A stretch of 14,639 nucleotides of DNA from Methanobacteriota archaeon (GTDB taxonomy: Archaea > Halobacteriota > Syntropharchaeia > JACQPP01): positions 1-14,639 of the forward strand of contig JACQPP010000085.1 in assembly GCA_016207465.1 (NCBI GenBank). Direction: 5' to 3'. The notes beneath the pieces were generated by a model that saw only the letters and a list, made by a program, of their open reading frames with translations, did not search any database and was not told where the DNA came from. Position numbers and translations under genes: made by a program. Shown here piece after piece: positions 5,035 through 14,100 of the stretch (positions are counted from its first letter, which is position 1; each line of letters opens with the position of its first letter).

Positions 5035-7407
5035 ATGGAGTTTGAGGGTTTTCTCCTGGATGCGGACTACATCACGGAGAGGGAGCGGGCGGTGGTGCGC
5101 CTCTGGTGCCGGGACAGCCGGGGGCGGCGGCGGGTGGTCCTGGACCCATCCTTCGAGCCCTATTTCTACGCGGTTCCCCGCGGGGGGGCCACGGCGGCGG
5201 ACCTGGAACGGGCCGTGGGCTACCGGAGGGATGAGGCCCTCTCCCCCCGGCGGGTGGAGCCGGTGAAGAAGCGGCTCTTCGGGAGGCCCCAGGATGCCCT
5301 GCGGGTGGTGGCCCACCACCCCAGCCATGTGCCCATTCTCCGGGAGGCCGTGGGACGGAGTGCGGATGTGTTCGAGGCGGACATCCCCTTCGGGGTCCGC
5401 TACATGGTGGACCGGGGGCTGGCCCCCCTGGATGGGGTGCGGGTCTCCGGGGAGCCCGTGGTGTTGGATTATGCGGAGGAGTCTGTGCGGGCTGGGAGTG
5501 TCCAGCGGGTCCCCCGAGACGATTATCCTCAATTGAAAGTGCTGGCTTTCGACACGGAGATGTCGGTGGCCCGGGGGATGCCCAATGCAGAGAGGGACCC
5601 CATCGTGATTCTCTCGGCGGCGGTGTCGGGGCAGAAGGAGCAATTGTTCACCATGGAGGGGGACTCGGACCGGGAGGTGCTGGAGTCATTCGCCCGGGTG
5701 GTGCGGGAGGAGGACCCCGATGTGCTGGCGGGCTACAACTCGGACCAGTTTGACTGGCCCTACCTGGAGGGTCGCGCCAAGGTCCACAAGATGCGTCTTC
5801 CGGTGGGGGTGGATGGCTCGGAGGCGAGGTTCCGCCCGGGGGCCATCCCCATCGTGCAGGCCACGGGGCGGCAGGTGGTGGACCTCTTCCGGGTGGTGAA
5901 GCGGGACCTGGGGGACGTGAAGGTGAAGACCCTGGTGAATGTGGCCGATTACCTGGGAATCCTGAAGAAGGAGCAGCGGGTGGACCTGGAGCCCCTGGAA
6001 ATCCACCAGTGCTGGGAGGACCCGGCGCGGCGCCCGGTGCTCTTCGACTACGCCCGGGCCGACGTGGTCTCCACCCTCCGGCTGGCGGAGCACCTGCTCC
6101 CCATGCAGGTGGAGTTCTCCCGGATGACGCGGAACCCGGTGGAGGAGGTGTCCCGCATGGGGCGGGGGCGGCAGGTGGAGGCCTATCTGACCGCCGAGGC
6201 CCATCTGCGGGGGGAGATGGTCCCCATGAAGGGGGGCGAGGGGGACACCTATGAGGGGGGCTATGTGCTGGAGCCCCAGCGGGGCCTCCACGAGAACGTG
6301 GTGTGCCTCGACTTCTCTGCCATGTATCCGAGCATCATGATTGCCTACAACATCTCCCCCGATTCGGTGGCCCAGAAGGGCAACCGAAGTGATGAGGTCT
6401 TCGAGGCCCCCGGGGTGGGACACCGGTTCGTGCGGGAGCCCGATGGCTTTTTCAAGTCCATCCTGCAGGGGCTGGTGGCCCGGCGGCGCCAGGTGAAGGG
6501 ACAGATGGAGGGGCTCCCCCGGGGCCCGGAGGCGGCTCTCCTGGACGTGCGGCAGAAGACCCTCAAAATCCTCACCAACGCCTTCTACGGCTACACGGGG
6601 TGGCGGGCGGCCCGGTGGTACCGCCGGGAGTGCGCGGAGGCCACCACCGCCTGGGGGCGCCACTTCATCCGGCTCTCCATCCAGCGGGCCCAGGCGATGG
6701 GGTTCCAGGTCATCTACGGGGACACGGACAGCCTCTTCCTGAAGGCCCCCTGGCCCCGGACCCGGCTGCTGGCCACGGCCACTCAGCTCACGGAGCAGAT
6801 TGCCCGGGAGCTCCCCCTGGACCTGGAGATTGACGCCCTCTACAAGGTCATCTTCTTCACCGAGAAGAAGAAGCGCTACGCGGGGCTCACCGAGGAGGGG
6901 GAGCTGGTCATCCGGGGATTGGAGGTGCGGCGGGGGGACTGGTGCGAGCTCGCCAGGGAGCTGCAGATGGACGTCATCCGCATCCTCCTGGAGGAGCGGG
7001 ACGAGGCCAGGGCGGTGGCGCGGGTGGACGACGCGGTGCGCCGCCTGCGGGCCGGCGACATCCCCCTGGAGAAGCTGGTCATCTGGAAGACCCTCACCAA
7101 GCCCCGGGGGGACTACGAGGCCAAGCAGGCCCACGCGGAGGCCGCCAGCCGGGCGGAGGAGTACGGCATCGAGTACGAGGTGGGGAGCAAGGTCCCCTTC
7201 CTCATCGTGAAGGGGACCCAGCAGATTTCCGCGCGCTCCCAGGCCCTGGAGGTGGTCCAGAGGGAGAAGATGCCCCCGGATGTGGAGTATTACGTCCACC
7301 ACCAGGTGCTCCCGGCGGCCTCCCGGGTCCTGAAGCATTTCGGGTACGATGACGACCGCCTCACCGGCCGCATGGACCGGCAGCAGAGCCTGTTCGATTT
7401 CCAGTGA
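5035..7407 (+). CDS. polB: Family-B DNA polymerase (archaeal replicative type)
   Basis: A 790-residue DNA-dependent DNA polymerase with 3'-5' proofreading, the usual archaeal PolB length. Exonuclease motifs: Exo I FDTE (Asp173, Glu175), Exo II YNSDQFD (Asn235, Asp240), Exo III YARAD (Tyr339, Asp343). Polymerase motifs: A DFSAMYPSI (Asp426-Ile434), B KILTNAFYG (Lys511-Gly519), C YGDTDS (Asp563, Asp565), then KKKRYAG (611-617). The C-terminal QQSLFDFQ (783-790) matches a PCNA-interacting PIP box, apart from Gln in place of the last aromatic residue. The start was set at ATG 5035 because MEFEGFLLDADYI is the typical PolB beginning; a TTG 66 nt upstream would add unrelated hydrophobic residues. 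No insertion, intein or split is present. It is probably transcribed alone, since the next gene has its own TATA-like box. Confidence 0.95.
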   Translation: MEFEGFLLDADYITERERAVVRLWCRDSRGRRRVVLDPSFEPYFYAVPRGGATAADLERAVGYRRDEALSPRRVEPVKKRLFGRPQDALRVVAHHPSHVPILREAVGRSADVFEADIPFGVRYMVDRGLAPLDGVRVSGEPVVLDYAEESVRAGSVQRVPRDDYPQLKVLAFDTEMSVARGMPNAERDPIVILSAAVSGQKEQLFTMEGDSDREVLESFARVVREEDPDVLAGYNSDQFDWPYLEGRAKVHKMRLPVGVDGSEARFRPGAIPIVQATGRQVVDLFRVVKRDLGDVKVKTLVNVADYLGILKKEQRVDLEPLEIHQCWEDPARRPVLFDYARADVVSTLRLAEHLLPMQVEFSRMTRNPVEEVSRMGRGRQVEAYLTAEAHLRGEMVPMKGGEGDTYEGGYVLEPQRGLHENVVCLDFSAMYPSIMIAYNISPDSVAQKGNRSDEVFEAPGVGHRFVREPDGFFKSILQGLVARRRQVKGQMEGLPRGPEAALLDVRQKTLKILTNAFYGYTGWRAARWYRRECAEATTAWGRHFIRLSIQRAQAMGFQVIYGDTDSLFLKAPWPRTRLLATATQLTEQIARELPLDLEIDALYKVIFFTEKKKRYAGLTEEGELVIRGLEVRRGDWCELARELQMDVIRILLEERDEARAVARVDDAVRRLRAGDIPLEKLVIWKTLTKPRGDYEAKQAHAEAASRAEEYGIEYEVGSKVPFLIVKGTQQISARSQALEVVQREKMPPDVEYYVHHQVLPAASRVLKHFGYDDDRLTGRMDRQQSLFDFQ

Positions 7408-7410
7408 AAC

Positions 7411-7419
7411 TTTCTTATA
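7411..7419 (+). promoter_or_regulatory. TATA-like box of the small membrane-protein pair
   Basis: TTTCTTATA is centred about 27 nt before the ATG at 7442, the distance expected when transcription begins at or next to the start codon. There is no Shine-Dalgarno sequence, which supports a leaderless transcript. The box lies only 3 nt after the polB stop codon. Confidence 0.55.
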
Positions 7420-7441
7420 CTCCCGGGTATAGCGGTCGTTG

Positions 7442-7780
7442 ATGACGCTTCCCCCGGGGGCCCTGGTGGCCCTGTATGTCTCCAGCGCCTATCTCGTCCT
7501 CTCCGCCGTCCTCTTCTCCACGAACCTCCGGAAGTCCTTTGACTTCCGGCGGGCGGCCATCTTCCTCCGGTTCGCCTTCTACGAGAAGTTCTTCATCTCC
7601 ATGGGGACCGTGGCCATCGGCCTCGTCCTCCTCGACTTCCACACGGCATTCACCGCCCCGGAGACCCTCCCCCTCTTCCCGGACGTCCTCATCCGGGTGC
7701 TGGTCAATCTGTGCGTCACCGCCCTCTACCTGGAGTTCTACCGGACCATCGGGCTCGGGAAGAAGCCCAAGGTGGCCTGA
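7442..7780 (+). CDS. Small three-helix membrane protein A (unknown function)
   Basis: A 112-residue protein whose family I do not recognise. Three hydrophobic helices are visible at about 7-27, 50-68 and 81-100. The basic loop after helix 1 (Arg30, Lys31, Arg36, Arg37, Arg43) and the basic C-terminus (LGKKPKVA) suggest the N-terminus outside and the loop and C-terminus in the cytoplasm. It aligns along its length with the next gene, including R-x(3)-D/E-x-R-x-A, F-L-x-F-x-x-Y-E and a final Y-R before the basic tail, so the two are paralogues. A TTG codon lies just before the ATG; the ATG is preferred. Its stop overlaps the next start (TGATG), which implies translational coupling and probably a shared complex. 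Confidence 0.72.
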   Translation: MTLPPGALVALYVSSAYLVLSAVLFSTNLRKSFDFRRAAIFLRFAFYEKFFISMGTVAIGLVLLDFHTAFTAPETLPLFPDVLIRVLVNLCVTALYLEFYRTIGLGKKPKVA

Positions 7781-8100
7781 TGCCCCTCACCCCCGAGATT
7801 CTGGTGTCGCTGGGGAGCAGCCTCGTGGCCGTGGCCTCGGTCCTCCTCTACGCGACCATCTTCCGCCACCCCTACGAGCTCCGGAAGGCCCGCGCTTTTC
7901 TCGGGTTCAAGGAGTATGAGCGCATCATCCTGGGGATGGCCTTGGCCCTCATGCTGGCCACCGCAGTCCTGGTGACCGCCCTCGTCACCAGCCCCGGGGT
8001 CCTCGATGTCCCCGATTTCTTCACCTATCTGCCCATCCAGGTTTTCCTGGCCGGGGGTTTCCTCTTCACCTACCGGCTGGGCAGGAAATCCGGAAAATAA
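7780..8100 (+). CDS. Small three-helix membrane protein B (unknown function)
   Basis: A 106-residue membrane protein, family not recognised. Predicted helices lie at about 8-28, 50-70 and 82-99, with a charged loop RHPYELRKARAFLGFKEYER between helices 1 and 2 and a basic tail RLGRKSGK, giving the same topology as protein A. Positions R29, E33, R35, A37, F40, Y46, E47 and M53 line up one residue earlier than in protein A, and the C-terminal Y-R pair lines up two residues earlier. The ATG at 7780 shares one base with the preceding TGA stop, which fixes the start; a longer frame beginning at 7711 would overlap protein A and is unlikely. The gene ends 12 nt from the convergent giant coiled-coil gene. 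Confidence 0.72.
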   Translation: MPLTPEILVSLGSSLVAVASVLLYATIFRHPYELRKARAFLGFKEYERIILGMALALMLATAVLVTALVTSPGVLDVPDFFTYLPIQVFLAGGFLFTYRLGRKSGK

Positions 8101-8112
8101 CTGCGAATCCGG

Positions 8113-11100
8113 TTATCGGGCGCGTTCCTTCCCGGTCTCGCGGGGTTCGAGGTCGAGGAGGGTGGCGCGTCCGGCGAGTCCCTCCACCATGGCGCGGAGC
8201 CGGCGGAGGGCGGCCTCCTGCTCCACCACCCGCTGGGTGAGGCTGCGGAGGGTGGCGAGTTCGTCGATGACGCGGCTGTCCACCTCGGCGAGCCCCTTGA
8301 GGCGCCCCTCGAGGGTCTGGGTCTGGGCCCGCAGGAGCCCTTCGAGGGTGTCCATGCGCTCACTCCAGGAGGCCGACTGGACCCCCAGGTTGGCGAGGGA
8401 CTGCTGGTGCTCCTGGGCCTGCACGGCGAGGTCGGCGAGGCGCCGGGACTCCTCGCGGGCGATGCGAACCCCGCGGAGGCGGATGTCGAGTTTGGCGAGG
8501 GCCTGGCCGTGGGCCTCCGGGGCGAGGGTCCCCCGCTCCAGGTCCTTCTGGAGTTCCCCGCGGAGCCTCTGGAGGCGCTGCTCCTCCTCTTCGAGGGCCC
8601 CCTCGGAGCCGCGGCGGAAGACGACCTCGAGGTGCTCGCGGAGTTCGGACATCTGGCCGGAGATTTCCTCGAGGCGGTGGAGGTAGTCCTCGAATATTTC
8701 GGTCTGCCCCTTCTCCAGCTGGCGGAGGCGGCGCTCCATCTCCTCCATCCCGCGGAGGTCCAGGAGGTTCTTGAGGTTGGCGAGGGCGGTCTCGTGGCTC
8801 TGGGCGAGCTCGGCCACGTGGCGCTCCACCTCCCGCTTCTCCTCCTTGCGGAGGGCCTCCTGCTGCTGGAGTTCCCGGGCCGTCCCGAGGCCCTGCTCCT
8901 CGGCGCGGGCGAGGCGCCCCGCGAGGTCGGCCCCGCGGTCGGCGGCCACGGTGGCCATCTCCTTGATGGCGTCGATGCGCTTGGCGACTCCAGAGAGGGC
9001 CGCCTGGGTGCGCACCCGCTCCTCGTCCAGCCGGGTGGGCATGAGGGCGAGGTCGCGGACGGCCTTTTCCTGGGAGGAGAGGCGGGTCTCCATCTGCCCG
9101 CGCATCCCCCGGAGGGCGGTCTCGCCCTCGGCGAGCATCTTCTCGAAGGCTTCGAGGCGGGTGCGCATGAGGCGGCTCTGCTCCTCGGTGAACTGGCGGG
9201 CCTGGGCCTCGAGGGCCCCGAGGCGGGCCTGCTGCTCCCCCTGGAGGGCTTTGACCCCCTGGTCGAGGCGCTGGGAGGCTGTCTCGGACCAGCGGCGGGC
9301 CTCCTCGAGGGCCCCCTGGAGGGTGGCGCCCTCCTGGCGGCTGTAGAACCGGTCTGTCCACTCGCCCATGCGGGATTCGAGGGAGGCGAGGCGGGTGAGG
9401 GCCTCGTCAGCCCGGCCGGTGGCCTCCGCCTGCCGGGAGCCGAGTTCCTCGGAGGTGCCGGAGAGGACGTTGAGGCGCACGGTGGCGGTGGCGATGGCCT
9501 CCTCGAGGCCCCGGGCGCGCTCGTCGAGCCGGAGGCTGGCCTCCCGGGCGAGGCGCTCGGATGTCTCGCGGAGGCTCTGTTCGAGGCGGGTCCCCTGGGC
9601 CTCCACCTCGGCCCTCTGGGCGAGGGACTTCGCCTGGGTCTCCAGGCCCGACAGCCGCTCCTCCATTCCCCGCTGGAGTTCCGCCAGCACCCTATCCCGG
9701 GCGTCGGTCTGCCGTTTCTCCTCGGCCATCCGGGTCTCCACCTGGGCCACCCGCTCTCCGGCTTCGTGTCGGTAACCCTCCAGTGTCTCCCGCTGGAGAC
9801 GCGTCTCTTCATCCAGGCGGGCGAGGGTCTCCGTGGCCCGGGAGTCGGCGTCGGTGGATTTTCCGCGCCATTCGGTGAGGGCTGTCCCGAGGTGGCCGAT
9901 TCTCTCCTGGAGGGCGTTGAGGTGCGCCTCCTGGCCTGCCTGGCGCTCCCGGAGGAGGCGGATGGCCTCCTGGCTCTCCTGGGCGGAGCGGGACACCATT
10001 TCGAGGTCGGTCGAGCGTGCCATGCGGGAGAGGGCCTGGGCCGTGTCTGCGGCCCGCCGCTCGAGGCCCGCGGTGCGCTCCTCTGTGTGGCCGCGGAGTT
10101 CCTGGAGGTCGCGGGCGAGGGTTTGGTGGGCTCCGGCGAGGGGGCGCACCTCCTCGACTCCGAGGGAGAGGTGGTGGACCTTCTGGGAGAGGTCGTCGAG
10201 GTGGGCCCGGTGGTCCCCGAGGGTCTGGCGCATCTCGCGCTCGGCGGTGTCGAGCCGGACCTCGGAGCGGGCGAGTTTCTCGTTCACCTCGGCCCGGAGG
10301 CCGGCCATGGTGCGCTCGAGTTCTCCGGTCTTGAGGGTGTTCTGGAGTTGTCCCTGGACCTCCCGGAGGTCCCGCTCGATGGACTCGGCCCGGAGGGCCA
10401 CGCGGTTCTCCAGCGGGGCGATGGAGTCTGCCACGGCCTGGTGCATCTCCTCGCGGAGGGGAAACTTCTCCCGCAGTGCCTTCACCTCGGCGCGGAGGGT
10501 GTCCAGGTCGCGGGACCGGTTCTCCTCCCTCTGCTTCTGGTCCTTCTCGCTCTGGAGGAGCCTCTGCTCGACGGCGTGTTCCTGGGCCACCAGGCGTTCC
10601 TCGGCCCCGGTGGCGGCCCGGGCGGCCTCGTCCACGCGGGCGGCGGCGGTGCCCACCGTCTCCTTCAGGTCCGCCACGGTGGCGGCGAGGGCATCCGTCT
10701 GGCTTCGGGGGGCGGCGGCCTCCAGGCCGGTCCCCAGGGCGTGGAGGGCGGTCTTGTGGGTCTCGGTCTCTTGGGTGAGGCGCTGGGTGGTGGTGGCGAG
10801 GGTTTCGAGGCGGGTGGTGAGGGCGTCCACTTGGTCCCGGGGGGCGGTCTCGGCGAGTCTTTTCTGGGCCTGCTGGAGGGCGGTGTTCTGGGTTTGAGCC
10901 TGTTCGGTGAGGTGTTGGGCCTCTGTGGCGAGGGTTTCGAGGCGGTTGGCCAGTGTGTCCATCTGGGTTTGGGGGGCGGCTTGGGCGGTCTTCTTCTGGA
11001 GGTCGGCCAGGGCGGTCTCGAGGGCCTCCATTTGGCTTCGGGGGGCGGCGGCCTCCAGGCCGGTCCCCAGGGCGTGGAGGGCGGTCTTGTGGGTCTCGGT

Positions 11101-14100
11101 CTCTTGGGTGAGGCGCTGGGTGGTGGTGGCGAGGGTTTCGAGGCGGGTGGTGAGGGCATCCACTTGGTCCCGGGGGGCGGCCTGGGCGGTCTTCTCCCGG
11201 AGGTCTGTGACGGCGGTCTCGATGGCCTCGACGCGGGGGGTGGGGGCCCGTTGCTCCATCTGTCGGCGGAGTTCGGCGAGCCCGAGTTCCTGGGTGCGGA
11301 GGAGGCCCTGGAGGCGCTCGCGGGTCTCCCGGTGGGCCTCCTCGAGGGCGGGGAGGCGGGAGAGGTCGGTCCGCAGTGTGTCCATCTGGGCTCCGAGGGG
11401 GGCGAGCTGGGCCTGGAGTTCGCCGTGGAGGCGCTGGAGTTCGGTGAGGCCCCGGTGGACGGGCTCCATCTCCTCGCGGGGGAGGCTCCGGTCGAGTCTC
11501 TGGGCGAGGGTGCGGGTCTCTGTCTCCTGTTTGGCGAGGCGGGTCTGGAGTTCCTTGGGGAGGAGGGTGGCCTCGGCGAGCCGGCGGTGGACTTCGGCCA
11601 TCTCCTCGCGGGTGGCCCCGCGGGCGACGGTGGCGCGGAGGTCGTCGAGTGCCTTGGACTGGATGTCGAGTCTCTGTCGGGCCTCCTGGGGGAATCGCTG
11701 GAGGTCCTCCACGCGGCGGGCGAGGGGCTCCATGTCGGCGCGGCCCGCCCGGGTCTGGAGGCGGGCGCCGAGTTCGCCGAGGCTCTTCTCCTGGAGGGCC
11801 AGCCGGCGTTCGATTTCCGGACCGTGGGCCTGGAGTTCGCCGATGGTGCGGGCGAGGGGCTCGAGTTCGGCGGCGCGGAGGCGGGCGAGTTCCTGGCGTG
11901 TCTGCTCGATGGCGGCCCCCTGGGATTCGACCCTCTGGGCCACCTCCTGGGGGAGGGCCTTCATCTCGCGGATGGCGATTTCGTGGACCTGCATCCGGTT
12001 CTCGAGGCTGCGCTCGAGGTTCTCCAGGGGGGCGAGGGCCTCCTCGCGGCGCGTTCTCTCCTCCTCGAGGGCCTTCTGGAGTCGGGCCTCGGTCTCCCCG
12101 AGGGCGACCCCCTGGGTGTGGAGTCTCTCTTCGAGTCGGCCCCGGGTCTCGTCGAGGACGCGGCGGGTCTCCGCGGACTGTTGGCCGGAGGTGTCGGTGA
12201 GGGCCCCGAGGCTCTCGGTGAGGGCGCCGAGCCTCTGCTCCAGGTCGGCCTCCCTCTGGCGGGTCTCCTCGATTCCCCGGGTGGCCTGGGCCCCGGTCTC
12301 CCGGAGTCCCTCTTCGAGGGTCTGGAGGCGCCGGGTGTTCTCGCCTGCGGAGGCCCGGGTCTCCTCCAGGCCCCGGGCGAGTTCCTGCATCCGGGGGGCG
12401 TGGGAAGCCCGGAGTTCCTCCAGGGCCCGGTCCTGGTTTTCCAGGGCGGCGCGGAGTTCCTGGAGGGCGGTCTCCATCTGGGGGCGGTGGATGGTGTCGC
12501 GGAGGGAATCCTGGGCGTCCTGGAGGGCCCTGGCCTGGGCGTCGAGGCTGGTGCGGAGGCGGGTGATGGCCTCTTCCATCTGGGGTCCATGGACGGTGTC
12601 GGTGAGGGTGGTCTCGGCCCGGGTGAGGCGGTCCTCGGCGGTGATGATTCGGGCGAGGGTGCCGGGGAGGGTGGACTGGAGGTCTTCGAGGGCGGAGGCG
12701 AGGCGGGCCACCTCCTCCGCGCGGGCGGCGGCCTGGAGTTCCTTGCGGAGGGCCTCGATGCGCTCCCCGTCGGCCTGGAGGCGGGCGTCGAGGCGCACGG
12801 TGGCCTGCTGGGTCTCGGCGGCGCGGCGGTTGGCCTCCTCCCATTGGGGGGCGCGGATGGTGCGGGTGAGTTCCTGCTGGATGTGCTCGATGAGGGTCCG
12901 CTGGGATTCGGCGCGGTGCTCCAGGGCCCCCACGAGTTCCCGGAGGGACTGGACTCCCCGGGTCTGTTCCTCCAGGCGGGTGGCGAGGCGGGCGGGCTCG
13001 GCCCGCAGTGTCTCCATCTCGCGGACGGTCTGGGAGGCGAGCCCTGTGGCGGTCTCGGCCTGCTCGCGGGCCGCGCGGAGGGCGCTCTCGTGTCCCTGGA
13101 CCTTCTCCTCGAGGGCGCGGGCGGCCTGCTGGGCGAGGGCGCGGGCCTGGTCGAGTCCCCGGCGCACCTCGTCGAGGGTGGTGTGGAGCCCGCGCACCGC
13201 GGAGTCCTGGGCTTCCACCCGCTTCTCCAGGGCCTGGGCGGGGCCCCGCATCTCCTGGAGGGTCTCGGTGACCGCTTGGAGGGTGGCCTCGTCGAGGCGG
13301 GTGACGGCGGCCTGGAGTTCCTCGGCGTGTTTCTCCTGGGCCTGGATGCGTTTTTCGAGTTCGCGGGGGAGTCCCTTGGCCTCTTCCAGGGCGCCGGTGA
13401 GCCGCTGGAGGTCGTCCCGGCGGGCCATCTCGGCGGGGAGCCTCTGGAGTTCCGCGAGGAGGGCTTCGTGGGCGGCGATGCGCTTCTCCAGTTCGCGGGG
13501 GAGGTCCCGGTACTCCTGGAGGGTGGCCGCCATCTTCTCGAGTTCCGCCCGGGGGCCCATCTCCTCCACGCGGGCGGCCACCTGGGAGAGGCGGGTGCGG
13601 AGTTCCTCGGCGGTCTTCCGGAGCTCGGTGACGTCCGCGGCCATGCCGGTGGGGGCGGACTGGCGGAGCTGCTCCAGGAGGGCCCTCTGCTCCTCGAGGC
13701 GGGCGGTGACCCGGGGGACCTCCCGGGCGAGGGCGCGGAACTCGTCGAGGGCGGTGGAGACGCCGGTGACCCGCCGTTCCACGAGGGCGAGGCGCTCCTC
13801 CTGGGCCTTGGCCATGGCGTCCACCTGTCTCTGGAGGGGGGCCATGGGGCTGGGGCCCGCGGTCTTCTGGAGGGCCTCGGCCTGGGCCTGGAGGCGCTTC
13901 TCCATCTGGGCGGGGAGTTCGGCCACCTGCTCGTAGAGGGCGAGGACCTTCTGGATTTCGGAGCGCTTGACCAGTTCGCCTTTGGTCTTCTCCAGCTCGG
14001 AGAGCATTTTTTCTCCGGCGGTGAGGCGGTCGGCCATGGACTTCCGCAGTCCCTCGAGTTCCCCGAGGCGCTGGACCATGGCCTGGTATTCCTTGAGTTT

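Larger units (their letters stand above)
10645..11247 (-). repeat. Region of alternating 44- and 23-residue coding repeats
   Basis: Within the giant gene, residues about 1122-1322 (counted from Met at 14610) read as units starting AP-x-x-Q-x-(D/E)-A/T-L: a 23-residue unit, then 44, 23, 44, 44 and 23. The 44-residue units begin APRDQVDALTTRLETLATTT or APQTQMDTLANRLETLATEA. The 23-residue units begin APTPRVEAIETA or APRSQ(M/T). A 23+44+44 block gives a 111-residue (333-nt) higher-order period. Confidence 0.8.

Noticed and set aside
5686..7338. A 550-codon minus-strand frame inside polB
   Set aside because: It is antisense to a gene with all family-B polymerase motifs and has His/Pro/Gly/Leu-rich shadow composition.
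10645..11247. CRISPR-like array
   Set aside because: The repeats are in-frame coding units of 23 and 44 codons that have diverged; there are no short identical repeats with unique spacers.
9809..12844. A 1,011-codon Pro/Gly/Arg-rich frame on the minus strand, overlapping the giant gene out of frame
   Set aside because: Composition is typical of a frame-shifted reading of GC-rich DNA, and no domain is recognisable.
10907..13936. A 1,009-codon open frame on the plus strand, antisense to the giant coiled-coil gene
   Set aside because: Its product is a Ser/Arg/Trp/Ala-rich string with no family features. It is open because the GC-rich repetitive sense gene rarely creates antisense stops. The minus-strand frame is longer and has coherent coiled-coil repeats.
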